Counted from the first letter of the stretch, positions 21,150 through 32,290 are shown. The stretch is DNA of 64,000 bases from Leptodontidium sp. MPI-SDFR-AT-0119 (GCA_020726505.1 JAHLEZ010000028.1:1-64000); one strand, 5' to 3'. Program-made: numbers and translations. The notes: generated by a model not told the origin, from the letters alone.

Positions 21150-22282
21150 ATGCCTTCCACATTACTGAAAGCCGCTTTGCTCGCTTCCGCACCTTTGAGT
21201 TGTTTATCAGTAACTTTCACTCCTGAGCAAAGTTCAATTTTGAGTGGTGGTCTGGTAAGTTCGAAATTTCATGCCCTGGAACACTCGTAGCTCATTCTCA
21301 ACAGAGTAACTTGCCAATTCCGTATGATGTAGCTGGATCCATGTACGGCAATTCTGGCCACAGCATTGGCGATTCCTTTTGGTCAACTTCTTTCCTCCAT
21401 GGGTCAGATGACCATGACTACATGGTGTTATCGCATGCAGTTCGTGGCCTTCCTTTCACCCCTGCCATGTTCAGAGGATCGATCTACGACATCACGGCTC
21501 AGACTTACCAGCAGTTCACGTACCTGTCAAACAACACAGATTTCTACGCCGACAACGGAAGCGGTGCTATCAATGTCACACTTGATAATTTTGGATACGG
21601 CGCTACCCAAAGTACCAATGCAGAGACGCAGCTCCGAACATTCAGCACTGCACCAGAGGTCCAATACGATCTGACTTTCCAACTTGGCACCCCAGCTCTT
21701 CTCAATGGAGGACTCGGGTTCTTTGCCTGTCCAAATTCAAACCTTACATGCCAAGAGTGGTCTTCACCATCTGGTACAACCACCGGCTCGCTTGTGGTTA
21801 ATGGCACCACTGTCACAGTGGACCCTACCCGTTCTCTGACTTGGTTCGATAGGCAATGGGGAAACCCTGTCAATTGGACCTGGTTCGAGCTGCACCTTCA
21901 AACGGAAGGCACTGAATCAGCGGTCGACACAAAGCTGTCTATCTGGATTTACCCCGATAATAACGGAACCGTGGTCCAGTTTGCCACCATTCGGGAGACT
22001 CAAGGGGTGCAGAATGTGGAGCCCGTCCTGTCCTTCGTACCGGGAGCACGCACATACACGTCGCCCGAGACCGGCTCTGTGTACAGCCTCGATCACGAAC
22101 TTAGCCTCTTAGATGGCACCAACTTCCTCATCTCTAGTCCACACGACAACCAAGAAATGCGCGCTGGCAACCAGATACCGACCTACGAGGGTTATGTCAC
22201 AGTGACGGGCACGTACAAAGGCAAGACAACAACTGGCTTTGGAGTAGTGGAGATTCTTCCACTTCTTCAAGCTCCAGCTTGA
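21150..22282 (+). CDS. Secreted AttH/CrtC-fold (kievitone-hydratase-like) protein
   Basis: Two exons (21150-21254 and 21305-22282) encode 360 aa. The first exon is a signal peptide (MPSTLLKAALLASAPLSCLS). The body has the paired lipocalin-like lobe pattern of fungal kievitone-hydratase / hydroxyneurosporene-synthase relatives: SFWSTSFLHGSDDHDYMVLS early, LTWFDRQWGNPVNWTWFELH in the middle and TYEGYVTVTGTYKGK near the end. Several NxT/S sequons fit secretion. Kievitone hydratase adds water to a prenyl group of a legume phytoalexin. Other members of the fold act as cyclases, so the reaction here is not fixed. A TATA-like box precedes it. Confidence 0.75.
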
Positions 22283-22689
22283 ATTAACGACAAGGGAGTT
22301 GAGGACTAGGGAACTTGGAGACGAGGAGGTTTAAGGGACAGGGGAAAATGGTGACAGTGCTCCAGCGGTGGAGATGCTCAGAGTGGAAAAGAAACGCTGG
22401 AACTTACAGCAAAGGTGTTTGAGTTGGAGTTGATGATAAATCAATCTAAATTTAAGATTGATACATAGGTAAGAGAGCAGTGATATTGGCTCAGACGAGT
22501 GACTGATGAGGAAAAGAGAATTGACTTTCCGGATTTTCATTCAACGGATATCTATGGAAGTGCAGGGACAAATATACAAATGAGCAAACAACCGTAAAGT
22601 TCTGGAACACGTGAAGTTCAGCAAAAGGTACCAAGCAGATTCATCATAAGATCCAGCGTATGTGCCATGCTAAACAGTTTCGAGATATG
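22283..22689. other. Intergenic, 3' side of the AttH-like gene
   Basis: Nothing beyond the 3' region of the preceding gene is supported. Confidence 0.4.
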
Positions 22690-23400
22690 TCTAAAGAATT
22701 CCCGTGCTATTTTCGAAGGAGAATTTCGCGCGCCTTGGTTTCATGGAAAGATTGATTCGGCAAGGCAGAGCTGATCCGTGAGATGATGTTGCGAGGCAGA
22801 CAGCTTCTTCTGACAACCGCCTGATTAAAAGCGGCAGGTAAGCGAACGTCGACAGCGCTAGGGGTGACGTCGTCATGTTCCAGCGACATTTCATCACTCG
22901 CTGGTGTATCGTAGGCGCTGTTTGTTCAGCACTCTGCGAGTCCGAGTCGCTATTATCCGATATCTCCCCCGAACTGTAAGATTGCCCCCGTGGCTCGAAG
23001 AGTGTCGCAGGGCGTTCAACTGAACGCGTCGACTTCTGATCCTCTTACTGGGGCTAGGGCTGTGCAGACGTCGCCGATATGGTGTTAGTTCCCTAAATAT
23101 TGAAGGGGCAGAATTACCTTCATGAGGAGGAATTCGTTCAATCCATTGTGAGCTCGAATTTGTCCCTGAAGTTCTTTTGTCTCTCGCTCGGCGACCCTGG
23201 GCGATCGAGAGGTCCTGTTGCCAGAGGTTGGACCTGAGTGTCGCTCATGACGCTGTACATGAAGCTTGGCAGAGCGCTTGGAAGTTCAAACTGCCCTTGT
23301 TCCAGTTGATCCTCAAGCCATGCTTGAATAAAGTCATTCAAATGATTTCTTTGATGATCGAAAAGCAGACTCATCGTCGTTGGATTCGAGCCGGTTGACT
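22690..23400 (-). other. Possible minus-strand coding relic
   Basis: On the minus strand, 23374-23138 reads LNDFIQAWLEDQLEQGQFELPS and continues with acidic/polar sequence to KFELTMD. This looks protein-like although I cannot name it. A GTAATT...TGCACAG intron-like gap follows. Below it, 23030-22691 is open in another frame with a Ser/Asp-rich piece (SYSSGEISDNSDSDSQSAE). No start codon, consistent frame or known motif ties these together, so this may be a decayed or unusual gene. Confidence is low. Confidence 0.25.
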
Positions 23401-24178
23401 CGCTTATCAGTTGCGCTGCCCACCAGGCTCTCCAGTACCGGGGAAATTATGTTTCAGAGGAACACCAAAACCTCGCTTCACTGTTTACATGTAAATAATC
23501 CATTGAAATCTTAATCCTGTCGTCAGATGTCATGCAGCAAATAGAGGCGGGCCCGATCCGGCGTCAGTCAAGAATGGCACGGGTGGTCTCTGCTTATTGA
23601 GCGACACCAATTGAGGGAAGTAAGCTAGCATGGATTCTTGACTTGGCATTTGATCCTTACGATGGTGGAAATGCCTTCAATTCCCGAGCGGACAGAGTGT
23701 CTAGTCCCGTGTTTACAAATCGCATTTCACATTTCAAAGCAATCGGACTTTCTTAAGCTGTAGTCCGGATTGGCGCGCAGTAGTGCAACTCAAATATGCT
23801 ACACACGCTATTAGGATATCATGCACTAGTCACGCTATTAGGATACCATGCCAAGGCGAGAACCCACGCTGGCGTAATCCCTTGAATCGTTCTACTCAGT
23901 ATAAGGATATTTGAGCCTCAAAACTCAAGCGATAGATGGTCAGCCCTGGTAAGTTCATTAGGGCCAAACATGGCGCTACACTCGGAGCATTTCATAGTCC
24001 GAATACTAGTGACAGGAATAATAGCTCCGAAAAACCCCAGAGGTCTACAGCAAGAAATAGGAAGATAAATAGTTCACCTATGCTCCCGAAAGCTGGAACC
24101 AAAGACTCATCAGAAACGTTTTCATACAAACCATCATCCAGTTCAGAATTTGTTAACTTCGTTATTCATTCAATCACA
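23401..24178. other. Intergenic, promoter of the SDR gene
   Basis: A short direct repeat cacgctattaggata occurs at about 23805 and again at 23832. The frame upstream of the SDR is open back to 23936 but lacks family features, so it is taken as leader. Confidence 0.4.
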
Positions 24179-25180
24179 ATGTCCCGATACGCAGAAGCTC
24201 ACTTGAATCCTACCGGCCCAGGAGACGCTCGTCCGACAGCGCTTCAGATTCTCAAGGATGAAGGAGTAGAGGGCAAGCTAGGGGGGAAAGTTATCGTCAT
24301 CACAGGCACTTCGTCTGGAATAGGGATCGAGACAGCTCGTGTTCTGTCCTTAACTGGAGCAAGACTGTTGTTGACGGCACGAGACCTAAACAAAGCCAAG
24401 ACTGCTTTGGACGGGATCCTTGAACCAGGGCGCGTCGAGCTCGTTGAGATGGACAACACATCCTTGAGCAGTGTGCGCGACGCTGCGAAAGATATTCTCC
24501 AGAAGTCGAACAACCAAGTCAACATTCTTATCAACAACGCCGGTATCATGGCTCTGCCCAAGTTGGAGCACACGAAAGACGGCTTTGAAAAGCAGTTTGG
24601 AGTCAATCACCTCGCCCATTTTCTGCTCTTTGAGCTCTTGAAGCCAGCTCTCCTCGCCAGCGCCAGCGCTCAGTTCTCATCTCGAGTCGTTAACCTCTCT
24701 TCTTCTGCCCATCACGTAGCCTCGATCAATGAGTCAGACAACTACAACTTTGAAAAGTCCGAATACAACGACTGGGTTTCCTATGGACAATCAAAGACCG
24801 CCAATATCTACATGACCAACGAGATCGAGAGGCGCTACGGGTCTCAAGGACTTCACGCGACTAGTGTTCATCCTGGCATGATTGCAACGGCGCTCATGCA
24901 GTACATGGACCCGGCAGTGATAGAAGTCCTCAAAAGTGACGAAAAGGCGTACAAGATGATGAAGTCACCAGAGCAAGGCGCTGCAACGACGGTGTGGGCT
25001 GCGATTGGGCAAGAGTGGGAAAAGAAGGGCGGAGAATATCTTGCTGAGTGCGGCAGAACAACCCGTGACGACAATCGCGAGATCACCGGTGTAGGGTTTT
25101 CAGGGTATGCTTATGATCCTGAGAGAGAGGCTCGTCTCTGGAAAGATTCGCTGAAGATGGTGGGGCTGGCAGATGCTTAG
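24179..25180 (+). CDS. Short-chain dehydrogenase/reductase (retinol-dehydrogenase/WWOX-like)
   Basis: A single exon encodes 333 aa from the ATG at 24179 (MSRYAEAHLNPTGPG). The Rossmann signatures are present: TGTSSGIG for the dinucleotide, NNAGIMALP, and the catalytic Ser in VNLSSSAHH with Tyr and Lys in SYGQSKTAN. This is the classic SDR tetrad, and the length is typical for the fungal RDH-like group. The open frame extends upstream to 23936, but the added residues have no family match. Substrate is unknown. It lies alone at the right edge of the accessory region. Confidence 0.9.
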   Translation: MSRYAEAHLNPTGPGDARPTALQILKDEGVEGKLGGKVIVITGTSSGIGIETARVLSLTGARLLLTARDLNKAKTALDGILEPGRVELVEMDNTSLSSVRDAAKDILQKSNNQVNILINNAGIMALPKLEHTKDGFEKQFGVNHLAHFLLFELLKPALLASASAQFSSRVVNLSSSAHHVASINESDNYNFEKSEYNDWVSYGQSKTANIYMTNEIERRYGSQGLHATSVHPGMIATALMQYMDPAVIEVLKSDEKAYKMMKSPEQGAATTVWAAIGQEWEKKGGEYLAECGRTTRDDNREITGVGFSGYAYDPEREARLWKDSLKMVGLADA

Positions 25181-27170
25181 TAGGCTGCGTTGGACAGAAG
25201 TAGGAGGAATGATGTGGTCCTTTTCGCTGTCTCTACCTGATTTCCTCTTGTCAGTTGCTGCTACGTCTTTAGGAGATGCCAAGATAGATAGTCAAGTACA
25301 GTGGAAACAAACTATACATTCGACAAAGTTCAAATCGTTCTATTCGTCTTGCGCTACCAAGCTGGAGATTCAGCCGTCTGATTGCGGAGTGCGACGCGCC
25401 TTCGGAAGCCGTAAAATGGCAATTGAGAATGAATTTAACACATTATACGTTCGCCATAAGTGCTCCTCAAGCGTGTGCCTGAGTAAGGACAGGCACTTCG
25501 ACGCTTTGGGTGGGGCTTGATGGTAGCCTCATCAATTTGTGACAACGGTTTGATTAATGACACAAGACATTCCATTACACGATCAATACCGAAACTAAAC
25601 TGGCATACACGGGTCGGGGGCAAGCATCGAATCTATCTGAAAGAAAAATTCACTACGGAGCAGAAAAGCAAGTCTTACCTTAGAGGCGAAAGGTGGAATG
25701 AGTTTACTATTGAAGTAAAATCAATGCCCTAGGGACGGTCAAGTTAACATTAAAAGACCGATAATTTCGTTTCCATTGCCAAAGAAGGAGCTATGAAGCA
25801 TCGTGACAGTCGCTTAGTAGTAGACTCAACCCGCTCCTCCCCCTTAAGATAGGGACGGCCAAACCTCACACGTGAATCCAATCACTTCACACATAAAAGG
25901 ACGCGATGTTTCTGATGAAGATACCTCCTCAGCTCACTCCATATAAACCCTCAACTGCCTTAAATAAACAGAAATAATATCGCCTTACTGGTGAACTGGT
26001 AGGGGAAAGTAAAAATAATATCCCGTTTTCACTTTTGTTTCGCCCAACCCCGCCACAACTCAATCTGTTTTCATTCACACTCATAAAATATCTACAGTAT
26101 CTCACAAACTGACTATGAAACACGTGCTTAATATTCTATCACCCAAACAAATTCTACGTAGACAAGCTATGGATAAAACCATCCTCTCCAGCAAACTATT
26201 ATCAGCATTTCCCAAGGCCGAGTTTTCTTGACTGAGATGAGATCCGTTCCACTTTCTCTGATCGACTCCTGGTGGGACTGAATTTAAGCTAATAGAGTAG
26301 ATTGGAGAGCCCGAGCTTTCGATTCTGCTCGTTCTCTGATTTTCCCTTTTTTTTTCTCTCTCTCTTTCTGTCAAGATTGGGAAGGAATGGTGAGATGCAG
26401 ACAGTCGGCTGGTAAAGTCTGGGAATGACAATTCTCCAGCTTTTGACAACAACATCAAGTCCCCCCGTACCCCAAAATACCAATGCTCGTAATAGAGAAT
26501 CCACCAACTGCTACCCAAGCGACCCGAACCTCTCACATTATACACAGCTCCACGAGGAACTCGATAGAACCTAACTTAGTAATTTCCGAACGTTCAATGG
26601 CACACTGAGTCCTTGTTTGACAATGTTCCTCATTCTTGAATCTCCAAAAAAAAAAAATTTGTTCTTGCACGTGTTTTGTATACCTGTTTCCCTTTACTCG
26701 CTCCTCGTTCCTCCTCCTCTGGGCAGGACGTATTCACTTCCGAAGAATATAATTAATACTCCCTATAAATAACAAGAAAAGTAAGGGGTGGGAACGAGAT
26801 TCACTTACTCCTCCCAAGGTCCCCCTTGCTTAAAATATGCAGATAAATCCCAATCCCAGTACCTCACTCTTTCCCACTCAAGTTCTACAACATTTCACCT
26901 CATCCAACCTCATCTCACCTCCCAATTATTGATTCTGAGGGCACGGCACACAACAACACCAAGACAGCAGCATAGAAACCACCACTCGCAGCAAAGCCTC
27001 CAAGATATACCTCCCTTCCTTCCTGACTACTCACTTACGTACCTAGTAGCAGTGTAGCACCCAACAGAGTTGCGGCAAATGACAACAACAACTAACTCCT
27101 CGTTTAACAACAACAAAAACCACCCCTCCCTCCTCCCTTCCCACCGCTTACTTACTCTCTCCCTCTCCCT
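25181..27170. other. Long intergenic region, CT-rich and AT-rich
   Basis: No coding region is supported. From about 26340 the plus strand carries polypyrimidine runs (cccttttttttttctctctc), a poly-A tract near 26646-26657, and then C/T/A-rich sequence leading into the CTCCT array. All longer open frames here are low-complexity. Confidence 0.45.
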
Positions 27171-27325
27171 CTCCTCTCCTCTCCTCTCCTCTCCTCTCCT
27201 CTCCTCTCCTCTCCTCTCCTCTCCTCTCCTCTCCTCTCCTCTCCTCTCCTCTCCTCTCCTCTCCTCTCCTCTCCTCTCCTCTCCTCTCCTCTCCTCTCCT
27301 CTCCTCTCCTCTCCTCTCCTCTCCT
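27171..27325. repeat. (CTCCT)31 pentanucleotide microsatellite
   Basis: Thirty-one perfect head-to-tail copies of CTCCT span 155 nt. One strand is purely pyrimidine and the other purely purine (AGGAG), so the tract could form triplex or slipped structures. Because the unit is not a multiple of three, the array is open in several frames on both strands, which creates false repeat proteins. Confidence 0.95.
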
Positions 27326-28036
27326 TTCCCTCCCCTGAACCCCACCCCGACCCCGACACCCTCGATTCTCAAAACACACTCGTAAAGCAGCAAATTCAAT
27401 TCAAGTTCAAGTTCAAGTTCAAGTCAATTACGATCCAGAACAAAAATACAAGCGTTTTTTCATCGTTTCATTCAATATCCACTTCAATTTCTCAATTTCT
27501 CAAACTCAATATCTCAAATTCTAGTTCCTTTCTACATTTCCCCTTCCCTCCCCTCCCCTCCTCTCCCCATCCTTCCCTCCTCCCCCCTTCATCCCTTCCA
27601 CACAAATGCCACCAAAAAATAATATCCGTATGCACCTGTATGCTCCAGAGCACATTCATCCCCATATCTCATTCCACATCAGCATCAGCATCAGTATCAG
27701 CAACAATGCAAGAAAAAGAAAACGCTTAATCTCCTTATCCGTCGAGATGCACCCTTGCATGCATGTGGGGTATATCAAATCAAACAATAAAAAGGCCAGA
27801 CGCCCCCTGCCTCAATTTGCTCCCTTCATCTATCTATCTCCCTTTACATCCGCGCCGAAATCGGAAAACAGAAAACAAAACAACATTCTTAAACCATGAT
27901 CTCAAGTCATCTCAAGCCATCTCAAGCCTACGCATATGACGTAGGTTTTCCTCTCGTTTTATCATGACCATTTTCTAGACATCTTTTGCAAAGAAACTCA
28001 ATAAAAAGCAACAACAGCAACACAAATGGCAGTCAT
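27326..28036. other. Intergenic, 3' side of the WAPL gene
   Basis: C/T/A-rich sequence with short repeats: TTCAAG copies around 27400-27423, catcagcatcagcat near 27680, and a tcaagccatctcaag cluster near 27905. No gene is supported. Confidence 0.45.
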
Positions 28037-31000
28037 CTACTTCTTCCCCGCCGTCACAGCCTTTAACTTAGCAACCAGGCCTTCAAGCCGCTCCGTAAGG
28101 CCCGTCTGTGGGGAGTAGCCCTCTTCATCAGCAGCGATCATATCAACGGTCTTATGATGACCGATGAACTCCTCGATGGAAGCGACGATGGGGCGGAGGG
28201 TTTTGCGTGGTTGTTTGGATTGGATGCGTTCTGAGAGGGAGGGAAGGAGAGAGAGATAGCCAAGGAGGACGGACAAGTAGCCGAAAGCGACGTTCTTTTG
28301 GGATTCTTGGACAGAGTCCGCCTGTGGGCTGTTAGTTGAAATTTTTGGCTGTGAGTGAAGTGTGCTTACCTGTGAACTACGCTCCAGACTGTCGGAAAAT
28401 GCTTGAACCATTTCATCTAGAGGATCGCTAGAACCGCCTTTTAATGTCTGGAGACTCTCTCGGCATGCTGGACTCCACTCTGCGAAGTTGATCATGACGC
28501 CCAAGACAAGAATAAGATGGTCGACTGCCACAGACAGATCCTCCTCGAGCATGAATTTGGATATCTGGTTGAATCTGGTGACCATGACTTGGCCCATTGC
28601 TGACATCAGATGTGCTCGTGCAAAGACGTCCGAAGCCTTTGGGTTGTTGTTTGTAACATTTAGGGTGAGACGCAAAAGCAGGATTTGCAGTACTCCAAAC
28701 TCCTCAAGAGGTCGGGTCAATGCTATCTGGAGTGTGTCTCCGATGATCGGGAGGTATTCAGTGATCCAGATTGTCTCATCTTGAACAGTCCTTGCAGTAA
28801 TTGAATGAGACTCCAATGCTGACAGGGCTAGGTAGAAATCAATAGCAGATTTCTCCTTTGGTAGGGCCCACGATCGATTGTCGGTAGCAGACTTGACGAT
28901 TGCAAAAAGATTCGTAGTAAGCTCTTTGCTGAAAATATCGGTCGCATTTCCGGCCTCCCTTGTCTGTCGAACCATGAGCTCAAGACATTTCAAAGCGATC
29001 GTCCGAGGTGATATGGATTGAGGCTTCAGATCCTCCCAGACCGGCAATTGAAGCAGGTAGTTCTGGTACTCGGAAACTAGAGATTGAGCCACCTTAGACA
29101 TGTTGCTCTTTCGGTCTTTGGCCACAAGGTTGATACCCGACTGGCTCTCAAGAAGGCGAATCAACAGTCTGGTGATACCTTGACGTCGTAGTTGTGAGAC
29201 AATGTGAGGCATGTTGCCCTCTATGAGCAGCGACACAAGAATGGTGACCATGAGGAAACCGGAGACGATCTCCGCTTCCTGGCCAAGATGCAAGAAGAGT
29301 CTCTGCTCCATGCCATTTGAGCGGAATTGGCGGGAGAAATTCTTGTCCTGCATCTTGTGTGCTAGATCCAAAAGACCAGACCGTCTCATTGAAGGAGTGG
29401 TCTTGCCAGGGCTACCAATGCGATCCAAGAAGTCTTGTACTTCATCAAGGAAGCGGTTGTTCGCACCTGCTTGCCTCAACTCATGAACACTTCTGATTGC
29501 GGCTACCGAATCGTCTTCGTCATCAAGCTCTTCATGGAAACTTGCTAGAGGTTTCAAGGTCGGTATCGATGCCCTGCGCCCTCTTCTACCCTGAGAGTTC
29601 TGGGGTGGTACAGCAGGTAATTCCATAGCTAACTGAGACATAAGGTCATCTTCGTTCAACATTGATCTCTGCTTAGCGTATGTGAACCTGGGACCCGTAC
29701 CCTGGGAGCTCTGACTCTCTGAAATCAAGGGCGGTTGCAGGACATTCTGGCTGTTGGGTGCATCTTCCATCACGATGTCCAGTTCTGCAGATTGTGTTGA
29801 CTCTGAACTATCATCATCCTCAGATTCTTCCTCGGAGGAATCAGCCGCCTGCTCAACCAGTGAATCGATCAATCTGCGCCTTGGAAGCGTTCGGCTGTTC
29901 CTCTGAGGGGGTTTCATAACTCCAGCAGGTCGTGACAGGGGACTTCGTAATCTCGGTGCAGCTGGAGCCCTGCTCCGGGCGGGTTTGAACTCGACCACCT
30001 CAACCATACCACTCTCATCGCTTTCCGTGGTACTCTCTCCATTACTTTCTTCCGGCTCCAGCAATGCCTGCCACATCTTCTTGCCCTTAGGAGAGATATC
30101 TCGTCCAGTAGGGTCCACATCCATCATATCCACATCGCTGAGGTTTATCGAAGGCGTACTGGCTTCCGGTTCTGGCGACTCGCTCACATTTTCGGGAGTC
30201 TGAGGCGGCTCAGGTTGCTTCTGAGGAGGTTCCTGCACCTTTGGTCTGGCCACCATCTTCGTAAAGTACCCTGACTTGGGTGAAGTATTACCTCCTTTGA
30301 TGTTCTTCACTCTCGGTTTTGAAACTGCCCGGGAGGTGTTTGCTGGTAGCCGCTTCAGGGAAGGCTCATCTGGGGACAACTTCAACTTCTTCCTGCTTGC
30401 CATATCATCCAGCCCACTTGTAGGTGGCTTGTGGTCGACCTGCGGAACGCCGTTTACCACAACCTTCTTGACCAACTTTTGAACCGGCCTAGGGGTAGGT
30501 TCAGCTTCATCCTCACTGCTCGGGACATCAAAAACATCCTTCTTTGGTGTTGTTGCCAGGGAGGAGGATATTGATATCGGCTTCTGCACAACTGCAAGCA
30601 TCTTTGGCTGCTTTACTTGCGATGTCCTCACTATCTTCTTGACTGGCGCCTCATCTTTACTCGGCATGTCATATATATCCTTCACTGGAGACGGCGGAGC
30701 AGGGGTCCTCGATACCGATCTTCGTAATACAGGTTTCGTTTTCGTAGGTGCGCTGGCCGGCTTTCGAACTGGCTTTCGAGCAGCAGGTTTAGGAACGGGC
30801 GCGTCATCGTCAGACTCAGGCACGTCGAAGATGCTTGCTGGAGGTTTGGATACAGGTCCTCTTGAGACGGATGGTGGTCGGACAACCTTCGGTTTCGTTG
30901 GCGTCACCTTCCTCTGGACTGGCTTTGGTGGTTGTGGACTTTCGTCATCGGTCTCCGGTACATCGAATATGTCCCCTGACTTCGCAGATGGTGTTCTCGA

Positions 31001-31234
31001 CGCTGACCTCTCGTGGACCGATTTCAGCTGTGATGGTGTAGTAGGGCGGGAGGAGGGAGCCGCAGGGGCTATACTGGTGAGAGCTGGCCGTTCGATCTTG
31101 GACTGGAGATCGGGTGTTTGCGACTTCCGGGCCATGGAGGCAAAGCCATGGTATTCCGGGATCCTCTTTCGCGTGGCCTTGCCATAGGTAGTGAGCTTCT
31201 TCCTGGAGACGCCTCCATCCTGGAAGGTCGCCAT
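28037..31234 (-). CDS. WAPL-domain protein, cohesin release factor
   Basis: The frame is 1065 codons. A 48-nt intron at 28322-28369 (GTAAGC, branch CTAAC, acceptor CACAG) is a multiple of three without stops, so the spliced product is 1049 aa. Wapl opens the Smc3-Scc1 gate to unload cohesin (family knowledge). The N-terminus KKLTTYGKATRKRIPEYHG is a conserved fungal start. Residues 75-250 hold four imperfect copies of about 48 residues, each with an acidic core such as DIFDVPETDDE (near 89, 135, 187 and 234). A disordered Pro/Ser/acidic linker leads to FTYAKQRSML (residue 517) and the helical WAPL domain (SVHELRQAGANNRFLDEVQD onward) to the end. The start is the first ATG, 31234. Confidence 0.85.
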   Translation of the reverse strand: MATFQDGGVSRKKLTTYGKATRKRIPEYHGFASMARKSQTPDLQSKIERPALTSIAPAAPSSRPTTPSQLKSVHERSASRTPSAKSGDIFDVPETDDESPQPPKPVQRKVTPTKPKVVRPPSVSRGPVSKPPASIFDVPESDDDAPVPKPAARKPVRKPASAPTKTKPVLRRSVSRTPAPPSPVKDIYDMPSKDEAPVKKIVRTSQVKQPKMLAVVQKPISISSSLATTPKKDVFDVPSSEDEAEPTPRPVQKLVKKVVVNGVPQVDHKPPTSGLDDMASRKKLKLSPDEPSLKRLPANTSRAVSKPRVKNIKGGNTSPKSGYFTKMVARPKVQEPPQKQPEPPQTPENVSESPEPEASTPSINLSDVDMMDVDPTGRDISPKGKKMWQALLEPEESNGESTTESDESGMVEVVEFKPARSRAPAAPRLRSPLSRPAGVMKPPQRNSRTLPRRRLIDSLVEQAADSSEEESEDDDSSESTQSAELDIVMEDAPNSQNVLQPPLISESQSSQGTGPRFTYAKQRSMLNEDDLMSQLAMELPAVPPQNSQGRRGRRASIPTLKPLASFHEELDDEDDSVAAIRSVHELRQAGANNRFLDEVQDFLDRIGSPGKTTPSMRRSGLLDLAHKMQDKNFSRQFRSNGMEQRLFLHLGQEAEIVSGFLMVTILVSLLIEGNMPHIVSQLRRQGITRLLIRLLESQSGINLVAKDRKSNMSKVAQSLVSEYQNYLLQLPVWEDLKPQSISPRTIALKCLELMVRQTREAGNATDIFSKELTTNLFAIVKSATDNRSWALPKEKSAIDFYLALSALESHSITARTVQDETIWITEYLPIIGDTLQIALTRPLEEFGVLQILLLRLTLNVTNNNPKASDVFARAHLMSAMGQVMVTRFNQISKFMLEEDLSVAVDHLILVLGVMINFAEWSPACRESLQTLKGGSSDPLDEMVQAFSDSLERSSQVSTLHSQPKISTNSPQADSVQESQKNVAFGYLSVLLGYLSLLPSLSERIQSKQPRKTLRPIVASIEEFIGHHKTVDMIAADEEGYSPQTGLTERLEGLVAKLKAVTAGKK

Positions 31235-32075
31235 GGTGGTTGTAGGGTGGAGGTAAGGTAGGTGGTTCGCAGATCGAAAGCGACTGTTCGCATGAAAGGT
31301 GACCTAATTCAAAGTCGCGAAGTGAAGTATGGTGAACGCGGACAGATTGAGTGAATGACTGGGCATATTCAAGGAGCGACCATGGCCTATTTATCAGAGA
31401 AGTGAAAGAAGGGCCGGGATTCGTTGCAAGCTGTGGTTTGCCGGGGCGGAAGAGTGTTTTGAGGTTGGATGTAAATAAAGGAAGCTACAAGTTCGCGATT
31501 GACAATGCGAACCTAAGGCAAGGCCCCGGCTGGGTGAAGCAGGCCCGCGCTAGTTGGCGCCAAGCTTGCTTGCAGCGAGAGAGAGAGAGTGAGTGAGTGA
31601 GTGAGTAGCAAACAAGTGGCACTTTTCACTATGATTTTTATGTCGAGTTATTGTACGTATGGATTAAGAACTATGTTTTAAGTAAATGTTTGTTGTTTCT
31701 ATATGAAAGTCGTGATTTTTTGTGAAATATTGTGATATCTTGTGCAGGTACTGTACTTATGCACGCGTTCGTTCTCACCTTTTCTCCCTCCCTTCACTTC
31801 ACTTCACTTCACTTCACATCTCTCTCTTGGCGCTGCTTGCGGACAGGACAAGGCGCCCAGCCCCAGCCCAGCCCCAGCCCAAGCCCAAGCCAAAGACCAA
31901 AGACCCTGGCAACTCCAGCAATTGAAGTCCGCAAGCGCAAGTGGTGGCTGGCTGTTTTTAGTCACATCTCTCACTGGCCTTCCACCTTCCCTTCTTATCT
32001 CACTTTTACCTATCAAATCAAATCAGCTCCAGCACACCGTCGACCCCTCCTTCACCCCGCTCTCACGCGACAGCA

Positions 32076-32105
32076 TCCAGTCCAGTCCAGTCCAGTCCAG
32101 TCCAG
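32076..32105. repeat. (TCCAG)6 microsatellite
   Basis: Six perfect TCCAG copies followed by a degenerate seventh (tccaa), in the leader region upstream of FUR1. Confidence 0.9.
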
Positions 32106-32260
32106 TCCAAATCAACAAGCTACCTGGACATTTCACTGGATCTGCCTGCCATTGAGAGAAAGGGCAGGAGAGGTCAAGCCAAGGCAGGACAGGGCAAGGC
32201 GGAGGTGACCGCCGCTAGTCAACCTTCTTTTCAATTCACCTTTATATTCTCAAGTTCAAG

Positions 32261-32290
32261 CTCATCTCATCTCATCTCATCTCATCTCAT
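32261..32290. repeat. (CTCAT)6 microsatellite
   Basis: Six perfect CTCAT copies about 275 bp before the FUR1 start codon. Confidence 0.9.

Noticed and set aside
9125..25180. Secondary-metabolite biosynthetic gene cluster
   Set aside because: No PKS, NRPS, terpene synthase or other backbone enzyme is present; the set fits catabolism better.
27070..27729. 219-codon plus-strand and 75-110-codon minus-strand open frames (Ser/Leu/Pro and Glu/Arg repeats)
   Set aside because: They are translations of the CTCCT array, open in several frames because the unit is 5 nt; no start context or domain.
30639..31187. 182-codon plus-strand frame opposite the WAPL gene
   Set aside because: It mirrors the WAPL repeat region on the other strand; composition follows the repeats and no motif is present.
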